A stretch of DNA of 64,000 bases from Thiomonas arsenitoxydans (lineage in GTDB: Bacteria > Pseudomonadota > Gammaproteobacteria > Burkholderiales > Burkholderiaceae_C). The DNA lies in NCBI RefSeq assembly GCF_000253115.1, contig NC_014145.1:310001-374000 (forward strand). The letters run 5' to 3'. Both the position numbers and the translations under genes were made by a program. Position 1 is the first letter of the stretch; every line of letters begins with the position of its first letter. Shown one piece after another: positions 1 to 9,317 of this stretch. The notes under the pieces were generated by a model that saw nothing but the letters and a program-made list of their open reading frames with translations, did no database searches and was not told the DNA's origin.

Positions 1-135
1 CCCGCCCCCCGAGGGGGATGAGGCCCACGGCTCCAAGCGGCCCTGCGGCAGCTTGGACGGAGCCGAATCCGAGCGGCTTGCAAGCCGCGAGGTGGACAAG
101 GAAGCTTGGGGCGGCCCGGCGTTTCCTTGAGAGGT
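1..135. repeat. Dispersed structured repeat, copy 1
   Basis: The window opens with the palindrome CCCCCGAGGGGG (5-16), then a perfect 16-base palindrome GCGGCTTGCAAGCCGC (73-88) and a hairpin with arms AAGGAAGC (98-105) and GTTTCCTT (121-128) around the 15-base loop TTGGGGCGGCCCGGC. The same palindrome and loop recur near 25.0 kb and 27.3 kb, so this is a repeat family. No gene is visible in this stretch. The left boundary may lie outside the window. Confidence 0.75.
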
Positions 136-139
136 TCTC

Positions 140-262
140 TTAACCGGCAGCCAATTGCGTTGCCATGCGCCCGACCGCGTGCAAGGCTTCTTCCTGCTCG
201 CCCGTCCAGCGTTCACCGCCGTTGAGCCACAGGCAGTTGCGGTAAGCGCGTGAAACGCGGAT
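140..262 (-). pseudogene. Protein-like 40-codon open frame after copZ, possible gene remnant
   Basis: On the minus strand, in the same frame as copZ and directly after its TGA stop, 40 codons stay open to a TAA at 140-142. The translation is protein-like (it includes RNCLWLNGGERWTGEQEEAL and ends ATQLAAG) but has no ATG near its beginning. It may be the C-terminal end of a lost gene, a short gene with an unusual start, or former coding sequence beyond an acquired stop. I do not recognise the family. The repeat at 1-135 lies just beyond it. Confidence 0.3.
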
Positions 263-469
263 TCAATCCTTGAGCGTCACCCCGTAGCCCTCGTCGGAGA
301 CGGCCTTGACCAGCGCTTCGGGTGCGGCGCTGCCCTGCACGGTGGCGCGGCCGCTGGCCAGATCGACCTGCGCGTCCTGCGTGCCGGGGACGGATTTGAG
401 CGCCTTGGTCACGGCGGCGACGCAGTGGCCGCAGGTCATGCCGGTGACTTGAAGTTGCACGGTGTTCAT
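263..469 (-). CDS. copZ: Copper chaperone, CopZ-like HMA protein
   Basis: This 68-residue single heavy-metal-associated domain protein has the metal-binding loop GMTCGHC near residues 10-16, whose two cysteines bind Cu(I). The length is that of free-standing CopZ chaperones, which carry Cu(I) in the cytoplasm to CopA or to a sensor. The start is an ATG preceded by a good AGGAGA ribosome site. It is the last recognised gene of a minus-strand run regulator-copA-DUF302-copZ, so it is probably co-induced by copper. Mercury (MerP-like) binding is the alternative, but the CPC-type ATPase in the operon favours copper. Confidence 0.9.
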   Translation of the reverse strand: MNTVQLQVTGMTCGHCVAAVTKALKSVPGTQDAQVDLASGRATVQGSAAPEALVKAVSDEGYGVTLKD

Positions 470-499
470 GAGTTTTTCTCCTATTGTGGTGGCTAGAGA

Positions 500-904
500 T
501 CAGGCGGGTTGGGCGAGGGCGTCGCGTACCTTCATCAGCTTTTCGCAGACTTCCTTGGCAATGGCGTGCACTTCGGGTTTGTCGATCAGGCCGAGCACCG
601 AGGTGGGGTTCATGAAGTCGACCACGATCTGCTGGTTGGCCGCGTCTTCGCGCACCACCACATTGCACGGCAGCAGCGCGCCGATGTGCGGATCGAAGTC
701 GAGCGCCTTCATGGCATAGCCCGGCGCACAGGCGCCGAGGATGCGATAGGGCGGGCGGTCGACGCCGAGCTTGGCCTTGAGGGTGGCCGACACGTCGATG
801 TCGCTGATGATGCCGAAACCCTGCGCCTTCAGCGCTTCGGTGGTGCGGGTGATGGCGTCGTCGAAGGCGCAGCAGGCTTGGGCGGAAAACACGATGGAGG
901 GCAT
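500..904 (-). CDS. DUF302 family protein
   Basis: A 134-residue protein matching the DUF302 pattern: an N-terminal segment with 'AFDDAITRTTEALKAQGFGI', a central 'YRILGACAPGYAMKAL' and a C-terminal 'FMNP' stretch. DUF302 proteins are small, mostly cytoplasmic, of unsettled function, and are often found next to metal or sulfur genes. There is no signal peptide. The start ATG follows a strong AAAGGAG site. It sits 12 bases downstream of copA and 30 bases upstream of copZ, so it is surely in the copper operon. A metal-handling role is inferred from context only. Three cysteines (two adjacent near the N-terminus, one in LGACAPG) could bind metal. Confidence 0.85.
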   Translation of the reverse strand: MPSIVFSAQACCAFDDAITRTTEALKAQGFGIISDIDVSATLKAKLGVDRPPYRILGACAPGYAMKALDFDPHIGALLPCNVVVREDAANQQIVVDFMNPTSVLGLIDKPEVHAIAKEVCEKLMKVRDALAQPA

Positions 905-916
905 GTCAAAGCTCCT

Positions 917-3754
917 TTAGGGGGTGTGGATCAAGGCAGAAAGTGGGGCTGATTGTGCCGATGAATGAGCCTGCGGCGCCTGCCAGGGGGAAAGGCGTTT
1001 GAGCCGCAGGCTGTTGCCCAGCACGAAGACCGACGACAGCCCCATGGCCACTCCGGCCAGCATGGGGTGCAGGTGCACGCCCCAGGGCGCGGCGATTCCA
1101 GCGGCCAGGGGAATGAGCACGATGTTGTAGGCAAACGCCCAGAACAGATTGCCGTGGATGGTGCGTAGGGTGCTGCGGGCGGTGTCGATGGCGCTGGGCA
1201 GCGCGGCGAGATCGCCGCGAGTCAGGCTGACATCGGCGGCTTCGATGGCGACGTCGGTGCCGCTGGCCAGCGCCAGGCCCACATCGGCCTGGGCGAGTGC
1301 GGGGCCGTCGTTCAGCCCTTCGCCAACGAAGGCCACGCGCCGCCCCTGCGCCTGCAGTTCGGCGACCACGCGGGCTTTGTCTTGCGGCAACACTTCGGCA
1401 TGGACGGAGACCCCCACGTTCGCATGCGCTCGCTGCCCCCCGAGGGGGCCATCCCCACCCCGGCCCTCCCCACTGGTGGGGAGGGAGTGATCACTCCTCC
1501 TCCACGCCGTGGGGGAGGTTGGGAGGGGGAGATGCCCGCCTTGAGACGGCTCGGCGGCGGGGACGGAGACCCCCACGCTCGCATGCGCTCGCTGCCCCCC
1601 GAGGGGGCTGCCCCCGCCTTGAGGCGGCTCGGCGGCGGGGGCGTCATGAATGCCCAGCGCATCGGCCACGGCCTGCGCGGTGCGCCGGGCGTCGCCAGTA
1701 ACCAAGGCAATGGACAGGCCGCGCTGGCGTAGCGCCTGCACCACGGCGACGGCCTCGGGCTTGAGGGGATCAGAAATGCCCAGTACGGCGATGCAATTCT
1801 GATCTTGCGCCAGAAACACCGCGGTCTGGCCTTGGGCTTCGAGCGCGTCGGCCTGCTCGCCCAGGGTATTCAGCGAGATGCTTTCGCGCTCCATCAGCCG
1901 CCGCGCGCCGAGCAGCAGGGTGTGACCGTCGAGGGTGGCACGCACGCCGTAGCCGGGAATGGCGGCGAAGTTCTGCACGGTGGGAAGGGTCAGGCCGCGT
2001 TGCGCGGCGGCGTCGTGCACCGCGCGGGCCAGCGGGTGCTCGGAGTCGGCTTCCAGCGCGGCGGCGAGGCGCAGCGCTTCGGTGTCTTGCAGCGTGCTGT
2101 GCAGCGCGGTGAGCGCCGGTTTGCCGAGCGTCACGGTGCCGGTTTTATCGAGCAGCACGGTGTCGATGCGGGACAGCGCTTCCAGCGCTTCGCCCTTGCG
2201 GAACAGCACGCCCATTTCGGCCGCGCGGCTGCTGCCCACCAGAATGGCCGCCGGGGTGGCGAGACCCATGGCGCAGGGGCAGGCCACCACCAGCACGGCG
2301 ACTGCCGCAACCAGCGCGGCGCTCACGTCACCGGTGAGCGCCAGCCAGACGGCGAAGCTGGCCGCGGCGATCAGCAGCACGACGGGGGTGAACACGGCCA
2401 CCACCCGGTCGGCCACGCGCTGCACCGGCAGCTTGCCGGTCTGCGCGTTTTCCACCAGCCGCACGATCTGCGACAGCACGGTGTCCTTGCCCAGTGCGGT
2501 GGCTTCGATCACCAACCGGCCCTCGGCATTGACGGTGCCGCCGACTACCCGGTCGCCCGGCTTGCGGCGCACCGGCACGGCTTCGCCGGTGAGCATGGAT
2601 TCGTCCACATGGCTGTCGCCTTCGATCACGCTGCCGTCCACCGGCAGGCGCTCGCCGGGGCGCACCAGCACGCGGTCGCCGATGCGCAGCGCGGCGAGGC
2701 TGACCTGTTGTTCTGCGCCTTGTGCGTCAAGACGGGTGGCCTGCTTGGCCTGCAGCCTGAGGAGTTTGTGGATGGCGGTGGAGGCGCGGCCCTTGGCCAG
2801 TTCTTCCAGATATTTGCCCGCCAGAATCACCGCCACCACCACGGCGGCGGAGTCGAAATACACGTGCCGTGACTCGGCGGCAAACCATTGCGGCGCCAGC
2901 AGCACCAGCGTGCTGTAAGCCCAGGCCGCTCCGGTGCCGGTGGCGACCAGCGAATTCATGTCGGGCGAGAGATGGCGGTAGGCGATGGCACCGGTGCGGA
3001 AGAACCGACGCCCGGGGCCGAACAGCACGGCGCTCGTGAGGACGAACTGCACCCAGTCCCAAAAACGCGGAACGGGTGAGACACGCAGCAGCGCGGCGTC
3101 GAGCGCGGGCCAGAGCATGGGCAGCATCGACAGCAGCAGCACGGGAAGGGCCAGCGCGGCAGCGAGGAGCAAGCCGCGCCGCATGCGCGCCAGATTCCGG
3201 GCGTGGGCGGCCGCGCTGGCGTCTTCGGCGGCGGCATCGCCCTCTTGCACTGGACGGGCGCCGTAGCCCGCGTCCACCACGGCCTGCGCCAGAGCTTGGG
3301 CGTCGAGCATGGCGGGCAGATAACGCACCTGCGCGCGGTTGACCGCCAGATTCACCGTAGCCGACAGCACGCCGGGCTGCTTGCGCAGCGCACGCTCCAC
3401 CCGGCCGACGCAGGAGGCGCAGGTCATGCCTTCCACGTCCAGCGTGGCTTCGGCGACGATCGGGGTGTAGCCCGCGGCGCTCACCGCATCGGCAATGGCT
3501 TGCGGCGTGGCGGCCTGCGGGTCGTATGTCACCTCGGCCTGCGTGGTGGCGAGGTTGACGCTGGCGGCTTGTACGCCGGGAAGCTTGTTCAGGGCGCGTT
3601 CCACCCGAGCGCTGCATGAGGCGCAGGTCATGCCGCCCACATCGAGCCGCAGGGTCTGGCCCGCGGCCGGGGCCTTGCCGGATGGCTCTGGTGTCTCCGG
3701 TAGATCCACCGGGCAGGCGGCCAAGTCTGGTGTGGGGGAGGTAGGCGCTTTCAT
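917..3754 (-). CDS. copA: Cu(I)-exporting P-type ATPase CopA with repeat-derived insertion
   Basis: A 945-residue P1B-1 ATPase that exports Cu(I) from the cytoplasm. Two N-terminal HMA domains each carry GMTCASC. The core has TGEAVPV (actuator), the membrane CPC in [11 protein letters not shown], the phosphorylation site DKTGT, and YN plus MGLSS in the last helices, all typical of copper pumps. The ATG at 3754 has a GGAGAG site and overlaps the regulator stop as ATGA. Two oddities. Residues about 705-783 are not part of the family and come from a palindromic DNA repeat inserted in frame between the conserved LGIHD and HAEVLPQDK. The usual GDGxND motif reads GEGLND (residues 811-816). The flanking P-domain is otherwise continuous, so the pump may still work. 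Confidence 0.93.
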   Translation of the reverse strand: MKAPTSPTPDLAACPVDLPETPEPSGKAPAAGQTLRLDVGGMTCASCSARVERALNKLPGVQAASVNLATTQAEVTYDPQAATPQAIADAVSAAGYTPIVAEATLDVEGMTCASCVGRVERALRKQPGVLSATVNLAVNRAQVRYLPAMLDAQALAQAVVDAGYGARPVQEGDAAAEDASAAAHARNLARMRRGLLLAAALALPVLLLSMLPMLWPALDAALLRVSPVPRFWDWVQFVLTSAVLFGPGRRFFRTGAIAYRHLSPDMNSLVATGTGAAWAYSTLVLLAPQWFAAESRHVYFDSAAVVVAVILAGKYLEELAKGRASTAIHKLLRLQAKQATRLDAQGAEQQVSLAALRIGDRVLVRPGERLPVDGSVIEGDSHVDESMLTGEAVPVRRKPGDRVVGGTVNAEGRLVIEATALGKDTVLSQIVRLVENAQTGKLPVQRVADRVVAVFTPVVLLIAAASFAVWLALTGDVSAALVAAVAVLVVACPCAMGLATPAAILVGSSRAAEMGVLFRKGEALEALSRIDTVLLDKTGTVTLGKPALTALHSTLQDTEALRLAAALEADSEHPLARAVHDAAAQRGLTLPTVQNFAAIPGYGVRATLDGHTLLLGARRLMERESISLNTLGEQADALEAQGQTAVFLAQDQNCIAVLGISDPLKPEAVAVVQALRQRGLSIALVTGDARRTAQAVADALGIHDAPAAEPPQGGGSPLGGQRAHASVGVSVPAAEPSQGGHLPLPTSPTAWRRSDHSLPTSGEGRGGDGPLGGQRAHANVGVSVHAEVLPQDKARVVAELQAQGRRVAFVGEGLNDGPALAQADVGLALASGTDVAIEAADVSLTRGDLAALPSAIDTARSTLRTIHGNLFWAFAYNIVLIPLAAGIAAPWGVHLHPMLAGVAMGLSSVFVLGNSLRLKRLSPWQAPQAHSSAQSAPLSALIHTP
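1403..1645. repeat. Palindromic repeat cluster inserted inside copA
   Basis: The block holds two near-identical 47-base copies (1403-1449 and 1562-1608), each ending in the GCCCCCCGAGGGGGC palindrome. Between them is a double hairpin: arms CCCTCCCCAC/GTGGGGAGGG (1464-1485) and CCTCCTCCAC/GTGGGGGAGG (1496-1518). The double hairpin closely matches an intergenic copy at 24911-24965. It is a multiple of three and has no stop in the copA frame, so it adds about 79 residues to CopA. Confidence 0.9.
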
Positions 3755-4188
3755 GTCGGCTCTCCATTTCGTAAGGCGCCGAGGATGGGGCACTGCGCCG
3801 TGGGGCCGTGGCCGGGGCAGGCGTCGAGCAGGGTCTGCAGACCTTTTTTCATGCGCTGCAGATCGTCCATCTTGGCGTCGATCTCGGCCAGTCGCTGCGC
3901 GACGAGGGTGCGCACCGCGCCCATATCGGCCTCGGGCCGGGCGTGCAGCGCCAGAAGCTCGCCGATCTGCGCCAGCGAAAACCCCAGCGCCTGCGCCCGA
4001 CGGATGAAATCGAGCCGCTCGATGGCCTGCGGCGCGTACAGCCGGTAGCCGCTGGCGGTGCGCTGCGTTGGAGCCAGCAGGCCCAGACGTTCGTAGTAAC
4101 GCAGCGTTTCCGCGCCCAGTTGCGCACGCTGCGCCAACTCGCCAATGGTGAGCTGGGACGATTCAAAGCGGGCTTGAGGGAGCGGCAT
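3751..4188 (-). CDS. cueR: MerR-family copper-responsive regulator (CueR-like)
   Basis: An N-terminal MerR winged helix ('[20 protein letters not shown]', 'GYRLY') is followed by a dimerisation helix and a C-terminal metal loop [10 protein letters not shown]. CueR proteins have C-x7-C here; this one is C-x8-C, so Cu(I)/Ag(I) sensing is likely but not certain. I chose the ATG at 4188 (145 residues). A TTG at 4221 would add 11 residues rich in Arg and Pro. Its TGA overlaps the copA ATG (ATGA), so the activator and pump are translationally coupled, unlike E. coli where they are separate. Confidence 0.88.
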   Translation of the reverse strand: MPLPQARFESSQLTIGELAQRAQLGAETLRYYERLGLLAPTQRTASGYRLYAPQAIERLDFIRRAQALGFSLAQIGELLALHARPEADMGAVRTLVAQRLAEIDAKMDDLQRMKKGLQTLLDACPGHGPTAQCPILGALRNGEPT

Positions 4189-4221
4189 GGTGCGGCGCGG
4201 GCGGGTACGGTGGAGAGGCAA

Positions 4222-4256
4222 ACTTTACATCTTACTAAAGACTATAGGGTTGGAAT
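4222..4256 (-). promoter_or_regulatory. AT-rich candidate promoter/operator of the copper operon
   Basis: Upstream of the regulator is a short AT-rich island containing the inverted repeat CTTTA (4223-4227) / TAAAG (4236-4240) and a CCCTATAGT-like string on the minus strand. MerR-family regulators bind a dyad in an over-long promoter spacer. The dyad here is imperfect, so this is a weak call. Confidence 0.3.
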
Positions 4257-4303
4257 GGGATCCGTGGTTGAAATGAAAATCAGCCGGGCGGATCAGCGGG
4301 CGC

Positions 4304-5668
4304 TCAAGAACCCGCCGCCATTTTCCGGCGCAGCACCCAGGCGACGAAGCGCCGCCCGTACACCGGCTGCGTTCGCACCAACCAGGCCACCACCAGGGCG
4401 TTGAACACGGCCACGGTGAGCAGCAGCATCGGCACGCCCACGCCTGCGGTGAGCAACACGGCGCAATACGCCGCGCAGGCAATCATGAACAGGGCGTTGA
4501 GCATATTGCTGGCAGCGATTACGCGAGCGCGGTGGGTTTCGGCCACGCGGTGCTGAATGAAGGCGTAAAGCGGCACGCTGTAAATCCCGGCGCTGGCCGA
4601 AACCAGCAGCAGATCGACCATCAGCCGCCAGTGCTCGCCTTCGCGCAGGAACAGGGTAAGGGTTTGCAACTGCCCGTTGTGTGGCAGATTTTGCGTGGCA
4701 AAGTAGAGGTCGATGCCGAACACCGACATGCCGATGGCGCCGACCAGCACCAGGCCGATTTCCACCCGGCCATGCGCCATCCACTCGCAGGCCACCGAGC
4801 CCAGGCCGATGCCCACGGCGAAAATCACCAGCAGCAGTGACGCCACCGCTTCGCTGCCGTGCACCACCTCGCGGGTGAAGATCGGAAACTGGGTGAGGAA
4901 GGCCACGCCGTAGAACCACATCCAGGCAATGGCGATCAGCGCCACGAGCACCGGTCGGTCGGCCGCTGCGAGCCTGAGGCTGCGCGCCGTTGCGCTGAAC
5001 GGATTCCAGTTGATGCGGGTGTCGCTGCACAGCGGCGGGGTGCGCGGCACAAAGCGCGCCATCGTCCAGCCGGCCAATGCGACGACAAGACAGGCCACCC
5101 CGGCAAACACCGGCCCTTGCGGATAGGTCATCAACACCCCGCCAATCATGCTGCCCAACAGAATGGCGACAAAGCCGCCCATTTCCGTCATGCCGTTGCC
5201 GCCGGTGAGCTCGGCCGTGTGCAGGTGGCGCGGCAGATAGGCGAACTTCACCGGCCCGAACAGGGTGGAATGCAGCCCCATGCCCAGCACGCACAGCAAC
5301 AGCAGCGGCACGTTCACCGTAATGAAGCCCCACAGCGCCGCGAGCATGATGACAATCTCGAAGGTCTTGATGCGCCGCATGATGACGCCCATGTCGCACT
5401 TGTCCGCCAGTTGCCCGGCGGTGGCCGACAGCAGCACGAAGGGCAGCACATACAGCGCGGCGATCAGGTTGACCATCAGCCCCGCGGGCAGCCCGGTCTG
5501 CGCCTCGGCGCGGTAGGTCACCAGCATGGTGAAGGCGAACTTCAGCAGGTTGTCATTGCCCGCATTGGTGAACTGCGTCCAGAAAAACGGCGCGAAACGG
5601 CGCTGCCCCAGCAGCTTGAACTGGTTGACAGACAGCGGCGGATCGTGGGACGGAGGCGTGGAAGACAT
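4304..5668 (-). CDS. MFS transporter, LplT-like (first of tandem pair)
   Basis: A 454-residue polytopic protein of about 12 membrane segments. The motifs 'RRFAPFFWTQF', 'NDNLLKFAF', 'SATAGQLADK' and 'LFGPVKFAYLP' are those of LplT and the transporter half of Aas-type acyltransferases, which flip lysophospholipids across the inner membrane. No acyltransferase or acyl-ACP ligase is adjacent, so the substrate is unproven. It lies 54 bases downstream of a close paralogue on the same strand. Confidence 0.8.
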   Translation of the reverse strand: MSSTPPSHDPPLSVNQFKLLGQRRFAPFFWTQFTNAGNDNLLKFAFTMLVTYRAEAQTGLPAGLMVNLIAALYVLPFVLLSATAGQLADKCDMGVIMRRIKTFEIVIMLAALWGFITVNVPLLLLCVLGMGLHSTLFGPVKFAYLPRHLHTAELTGGNGMTEMGGFVAILLGSMIGGVLMTYPQGPVFAGVACLVVALAGWTMARFVPRTPPLCSDTRINWNPFSATARSLRLAAADRPVLVALIAIAWMWFYGVAFLTQFPIFTREVVHGSEAVASLLLVIFAVGIGLGSVACEWMAHGRVEIGLVLVGAIGMSVFGIDLYFATQNLPHNGQLQTLTLFLREGEHWRLMVDLLLVSASAGIYSVPLYAFIQHRVAETHRARVIAASNMLNALFMIACAAYCAVLLTAGVGVPMLLLTVAVFNALVVAWLVRTQPVYGRRFVAWVLRRKMAAGS

Positions 5669-5722
5669 GCGTGATGCGGAAAAAACTCCGGCATGTTCGC
5701 ACAGTCGGTCAAACCTGTTTGA

Positions 5723-7051
5723 TCACGCCCTTTGCCGCGCCCAGGCCAGAAAGCGCTGGCCGTACAGCGGCTGGCGCCAGATCAGCCAGAGCGCGGCCAC
5801 TGCATTGAGCAGCGCCACGCTCAGCAGCAGCGCGGGCACGCTCACCCCGGCCACCAGCAGCGCCGCGCAATAGCCCGAGCACACCACCATGTAAATCGCG
5901 TTGAGAATGTTGTTGGCCGCAATCACCCGCGAACGGTGCGTGGCCGGGGTGTGGTGCTGGATCAGGGCGTAGAGCGGCACGCTGTAAATCCCGGCGCTGG
6001 CCGAGAGCAGAAACAGGTCGAGCATCACCCGCCAGTGTGCCGGATCGCGCACGAAGGGCAGCACGCCTTGCAGCGCGGCTTCGTGCGGCAGGTGCAGCGT
6101 GGCGAAATACAGGTCGATGCCGAACGCCGTCATGCCGATGGCGCCCAGCGGCACTAGGCCGATCTCCACCCGCCCGCGCGCCAGCCATTCGCAAGCCACC
6201 GAGCCCAGCGCGATGCCGATGGAAAACACCGCCAGCAACAGCGAGGCCACCGCCTCGTTGCCGCCGAGCACATCCTTGGCGAACACCGGAAACTGGGTGA
6301 GAAACGCCACGCCGTAAAACCACATCCACGAAATCGCCAGCAGCGCCTGCAGCACCGTGCGGTCGGCGGCGGCCAGCCGCAGATTGCGCGCGGTTTCGGT
6401 GAACGGGTTCCAGTTGATGCGCAACTGCGGGTCCACCGCGGCGGTGGGCGGAATGAAGCGTGCCGCCGTCCAGCCCAGCAGCGCCACGGCCACGCAGGCT
6501 AGCCCGGCGATCAGCGGGCCGCGCTCAAAGGTCATCACCAGGCCACCGGCCAAATTGCCCAGCAGAATGGCCACGAAGGTGCCCATCTCGGTCATGCCAT
6601 TGGCGCCGGTGAGTTCGGCGTTGTTCACATGCTGCGGCAGATAGGCGTATTTGGCCGGGCCGAACAGGGTGGAATGCAGCCCCATGCCAAAGGCGCAGGC
6701 CAGCAACGCGGGCACGTTGGCGGTGACAAAACCCCACAGCGCCAGCGCCATGATGGCGATTTCTAGCGTCTTCACGCGGCGCATCAGCACCGCCTTGTCA
6801 TACTTGTCGGCCAGTTGCCCGCTGGTGGCGGAAAACAGCACGAAGGGCAGGATGTAAAGCGCCGCGATGAGGTTGACCATCAGCCCGGTGGACAAGGCTG
6901 ATGCGGCCTCGGCCCGGTAAGCCACCATCACCGTGAAGGCGAACTTGAACAGGTTGTCGTTGCCCGCACCGCCGAACTGCGTCCAGAAAAACGGCGCGAA
7001 ACGGCGCTGGCCGAGCAGGGCGAATTGATTGGGGCGGGCGTGATCGTTCAT
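5723..7051 (-). CDS. MFS transporter, LplT-like (second of tandem pair)
   Basis: A 442-residue paralogue of the neighbouring transporter, sharing long near-identical stretches such as 'RRFAPFFWTQF' and 'LMVNLIAALY'. The ATG at 7051 is preferred; an upstream TTG (7069) would add six residues. The pair looks like a tandem duplication and is probably one transcription unit. LplT-like lysophospholipid transport is suggested by 'FGPAKYAYLP', but other MFS substrates are possible. Confidence 0.8.
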   Translation of the reverse strand: MNDHARPNQFALLGQRRFAPFFWTQFGGAGNDNLFKFAFTVMVAYRAEAASALSTGLMVNLIAALYILPFVLFSATSGQLADKYDKAVLMRRVKTLEIAIMALALWGFVTANVPALLACAFGMGLHSTLFGPAKYAYLPQHVNNAELTGANGMTEMGTFVAILLGNLAGGLVMTFERGPLIAGLACVAVALLGWTAARFIPPTAAVDPQLRINWNPFTETARNLRLAAADRTVLQALLAISWMWFYGVAFLTQFPVFAKDVLGGNEAVASLLLAVFSIGIALGSVACEWLARGRVEIGLVPLGAIGMTAFGIDLYFATLHLPHEAALQGVLPFVRDPAHWRVMLDLFLLSASAGIYSVPLYALIQHHTPATHRSRVIAANNILNAIYMVVCSGYCAALLVAGVSVPALLLSVALLNAVAALWLIWRQPLYGQRFLAWARQRA

Positions 7052-7107
7052 GGGCGTGCGCTGGAGCAAATAGGCCGGGCGATGGTACCGCCCGATAATT
7101 GCCGTTC

Positions 7108-7902
7108 ATGACGACTCCACTATCGACTGCCACGCCCGCCGTGGTCAACATCTCCTGCTACAAGTTCGTCGGCCTCGACGACCTGCCCGCGCTGCAGGCG
7201 CGACTGGCGGCGCAGTGCGCGGCGCTGCAACTCAAGGGCACCATCCTTCTCGCGCCCGAGGGCATCAACCTGTTTCTCGCCGGATCGCGCGGCGCCATCG
7301 ACGCCATCATGGCCACCTTGCGAGCCGACGCCCGGCTGGCCGACCTCTGCCCGAAGGAATCGCTCTCTGCACCGCAGCCCTTCAAGCGCATGAAGGTGAA
7401 AATCAAGCGCGAGATCATCACCCTGAACCGCCCGCAGATCCGCCCCGAAGCCGGGCGCGCCCCGGCGGTGACGCCCGAGCGCCTGCGGGCCTGGCTCGAC
7501 GCCGGATGCGACGACGAAGGCCGCCCGGTCGTGCTGCTCGACACCCGCAATGCTTTCGAGCGCGATCTCGGCAGCTTTGCCGACTGCGTGGACTTTCGCA
7601 TCGGCAAGTTCAGCGAATTCGCCCCCGCTGTCGAAGAGCACGCTGCCGACTTCGCCGGGCAGACCGTGGTGACCTTCTGCACCGGCGGCATCCGTTGCGA
7701 AAAAGCCGCGTTGCTGATGCAGGACTGCGGCATCGAGCACGTCTATCAGCTCGAAGGCGGCATCCTCAAATACTTCGAGCAGGTTGGCGCCGCGCACTAC
7801 CAGGGCGGCTGCTTTGTGTTCGACGAACGCGAAGTGCTCGGCTCCGATCTGCGGCCCAGCGAGGGCGCCATCGCCCCGCCCGCTGCGCCGCAGCATCGTT
7901 AA
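7108..7902 (+). CDS. trhO: tRNA uridine(34) hydroxylase TrhO, rhodanese family
   Basis: A 264-residue YceA/TrhO-family protein. It has an N-terminal acylphosphatase-like domain ('[12 protein letters not shown]'), the linker motif 'KVKIKREI' and a rhodanese domain with the active-site loop [10 protein letters not shown] around residues 190-200. TrhO makes 5-hydroxyuridine at tRNA position 34 from prephenate-independent oxygen chemistry. The start is ATG 7108; a TTG nine bases upstream is less likely. Divergent from the MFS pair. Confidence 0.9.
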   Translation: MTTPLSTATPAVVNISCYKFVGLDDLPALQARLAAQCAALQLKGTILLAPEGINLFLAGSRGAIDAIMATLRADARLADLCPKESLSAPQPFKRMKVKIKREIITLNRPQIRPEAGRAPAVTPERLRAWLDAGCDDEGRPVVLLDTRNAFERDLGSFADCVDFRIGKFSEFAPAVEEHAADFAGQTVVTFCTGGIRCEKAALLMQDCGIEHVYQLEGGILKYFEQVGAAHYQGGCFVFDEREVLGSDLRPSEGAIAPPAAPQHR

Positions 7903-8016
7903 AAGTTACAACCCTTACATCTCTTGCGCTGAATCAAAAAAATAAAAAAACGCCGCATTAAGCTGCCTCCATAACTGCTGCATTGCACAAAATGCGGGAT
8001 ATATGGAGGTGGTCAC

Positions 8017-9306
8017 ATGAAAGTCACAAATAAAAAATCCGGTTTTCATTATGTATCTGGGTTTCTATTGATATTCGGCGCAGTCGGCTTGGCGCAGGCC
8101 GCTCCTCAGTTTTCACCGCAGGAAATCGAACGGGGCGCTTATGTGGCCAAGGTCGGAGACTGTATCGCCTGTCACGCGGTGCAGGGCGGAAAGCCGTTTG
8201 CGGGCGGTTTTCCCATGCCGCTGCCGGTAGGCACGATTTATTCGAGCAATATCACCCCCGATCCGACTTATGGCATCGGCAAATACTCTTTTGAGGATTT
8301 TGATCGTGCAGTGCGTCATGGGGTCGCGCCCGGCGGGAAATATCTTTATCCGGCCATGCCCTATCCGTCATATGCCAAAGTCACGCCCGAAGACATGAAG
8401 GCGCTTTACGCCTATTTCATGCAGGGCGTGAAACCTGTGGCGCAGCCCAACAAGCCGCCCACCATGATCTGGCCTTTGACCATACGCTGGCCGTTGGCGA
8501 TCTGGAACTGGATGTACGTCTCTGAGGATCACGTCTATCGGCCCGACCCGAAACAAAGCGCGCAATGGAATCGCGGCGCTTATTTGACGGAGGGTCTGGG
8601 TCACTGCGGCGCCTGCCACACCCCGCGCGGCATCGGCATGCAGGAAAAGGCGCTGAGCGCCAACGGCTCCGATGGCTCGCTATTCCTCTCGGGCGCCAAG
8701 ATTGAAAGCTGGTACGCCAGGAATCTGCGCGGCAATGACGTGGGCGGTCTGGGGAACTGGAGCGTGGCCGACATCGTGCAACTGCTCAAGACCGGGCGCA
8801 ACAGCAGCGGCGCGGCGGTGGGCAGCATGACCGAGGTCATCCACCACAGCTCGCAGTACTGGACCGACGCCGATCTGGAGGCGGTGGCAATTTATCTCAA
8901 ATCATTGCCTGCCGACCCGAACAAGCCCAAGGCGCCGCAGCCGGTCGCACCCGTGCCGCAACCCGACCTGCATTCCGCGGGCTCTCTGGCCTATGCGCAG
9001 TATTGCGCGGTTTGCCACCAGAACGATGGAGCAGGCGCCGCAGGCGTGTTTCCGGCCATGGCGGGCAACCCCACGGTGGAGTCGCGTGATGCACTCAACT
9101 TGATCCATGTGATTCTGGCGGGGGGAAAGACCGCTGAGGTCAAAGGCGTTCATCCGTTCACCATGCCAGCCTTCGCGGGCGTGCTCAGTGACCAGCAAGT
9201 GGCCGACATCGCCACCTTCGTGCGCAGCGGCTGGGGCAATAGCGGGGCGGCGGTCAGCGCCAGCGAAGTGGCGAAAGTCCGGTCAGACATCGCCAAAACC
9301 CATTGA
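8017..9306 (+). CDS. Triheme cytochrome c, AdhB-like
   Basis: A 429-residue exported cytochrome with an N-terminal signal peptide ending near LAQAA and three CXXCH haem sites: CIACH (about residue 49), CGACH (about 197) and CAVCH (about 330). This three-domain layout is that of the cytochrome subunits of membrane alcohol, aldehyde and gluconate dehydrogenases. No such dehydrogenase subunit is nearby. Instead it precedes tsdA by 11 bases, so it may accept or donate electrons for TsdA in the periplasm. The ATG has a clear GGAGG site. Confidence 0.88.
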   Translation: MKVTNKKSGFHYVSGFLLIFGAVGLAQAAPQFSPQEIERGAYVAKVGDCIACHAVQGGKPFAGGFPMPLPVGTIYSSNITPDPTYGIGKYSFEDFDRAVRHGVAPGGKYLYPAMPYPSYAKVTPEDMKALYAYFMQGVKPVAQPNKPPTMIWPLTIRWPLAIWNWMYVSEDHVYRPDPKQSAQWNRGAYLTEGLGHCGACHTPRGIGMQEKALSANGSDGSLFLSGAKIESWYARNLRGNDVGGLGNWSVADIVQLLKTGRNSSGAAVGSMTEVIHHSSQYWTDADLEAVAIYLKSLPADPNKPKAPQPVAPVPQPDLHSAGSLAYAQYCAVCHQNDGAGAAGVFPAMAGNPTVESRDALNLIHVILAGGKTAEVKGVHPFTMPAFAGVLSDQQVADIATFVRSGWGNSGAAVSASEVAKVRSDIAKTH

Positions 9307-9317
9307 GGGAGACCATC

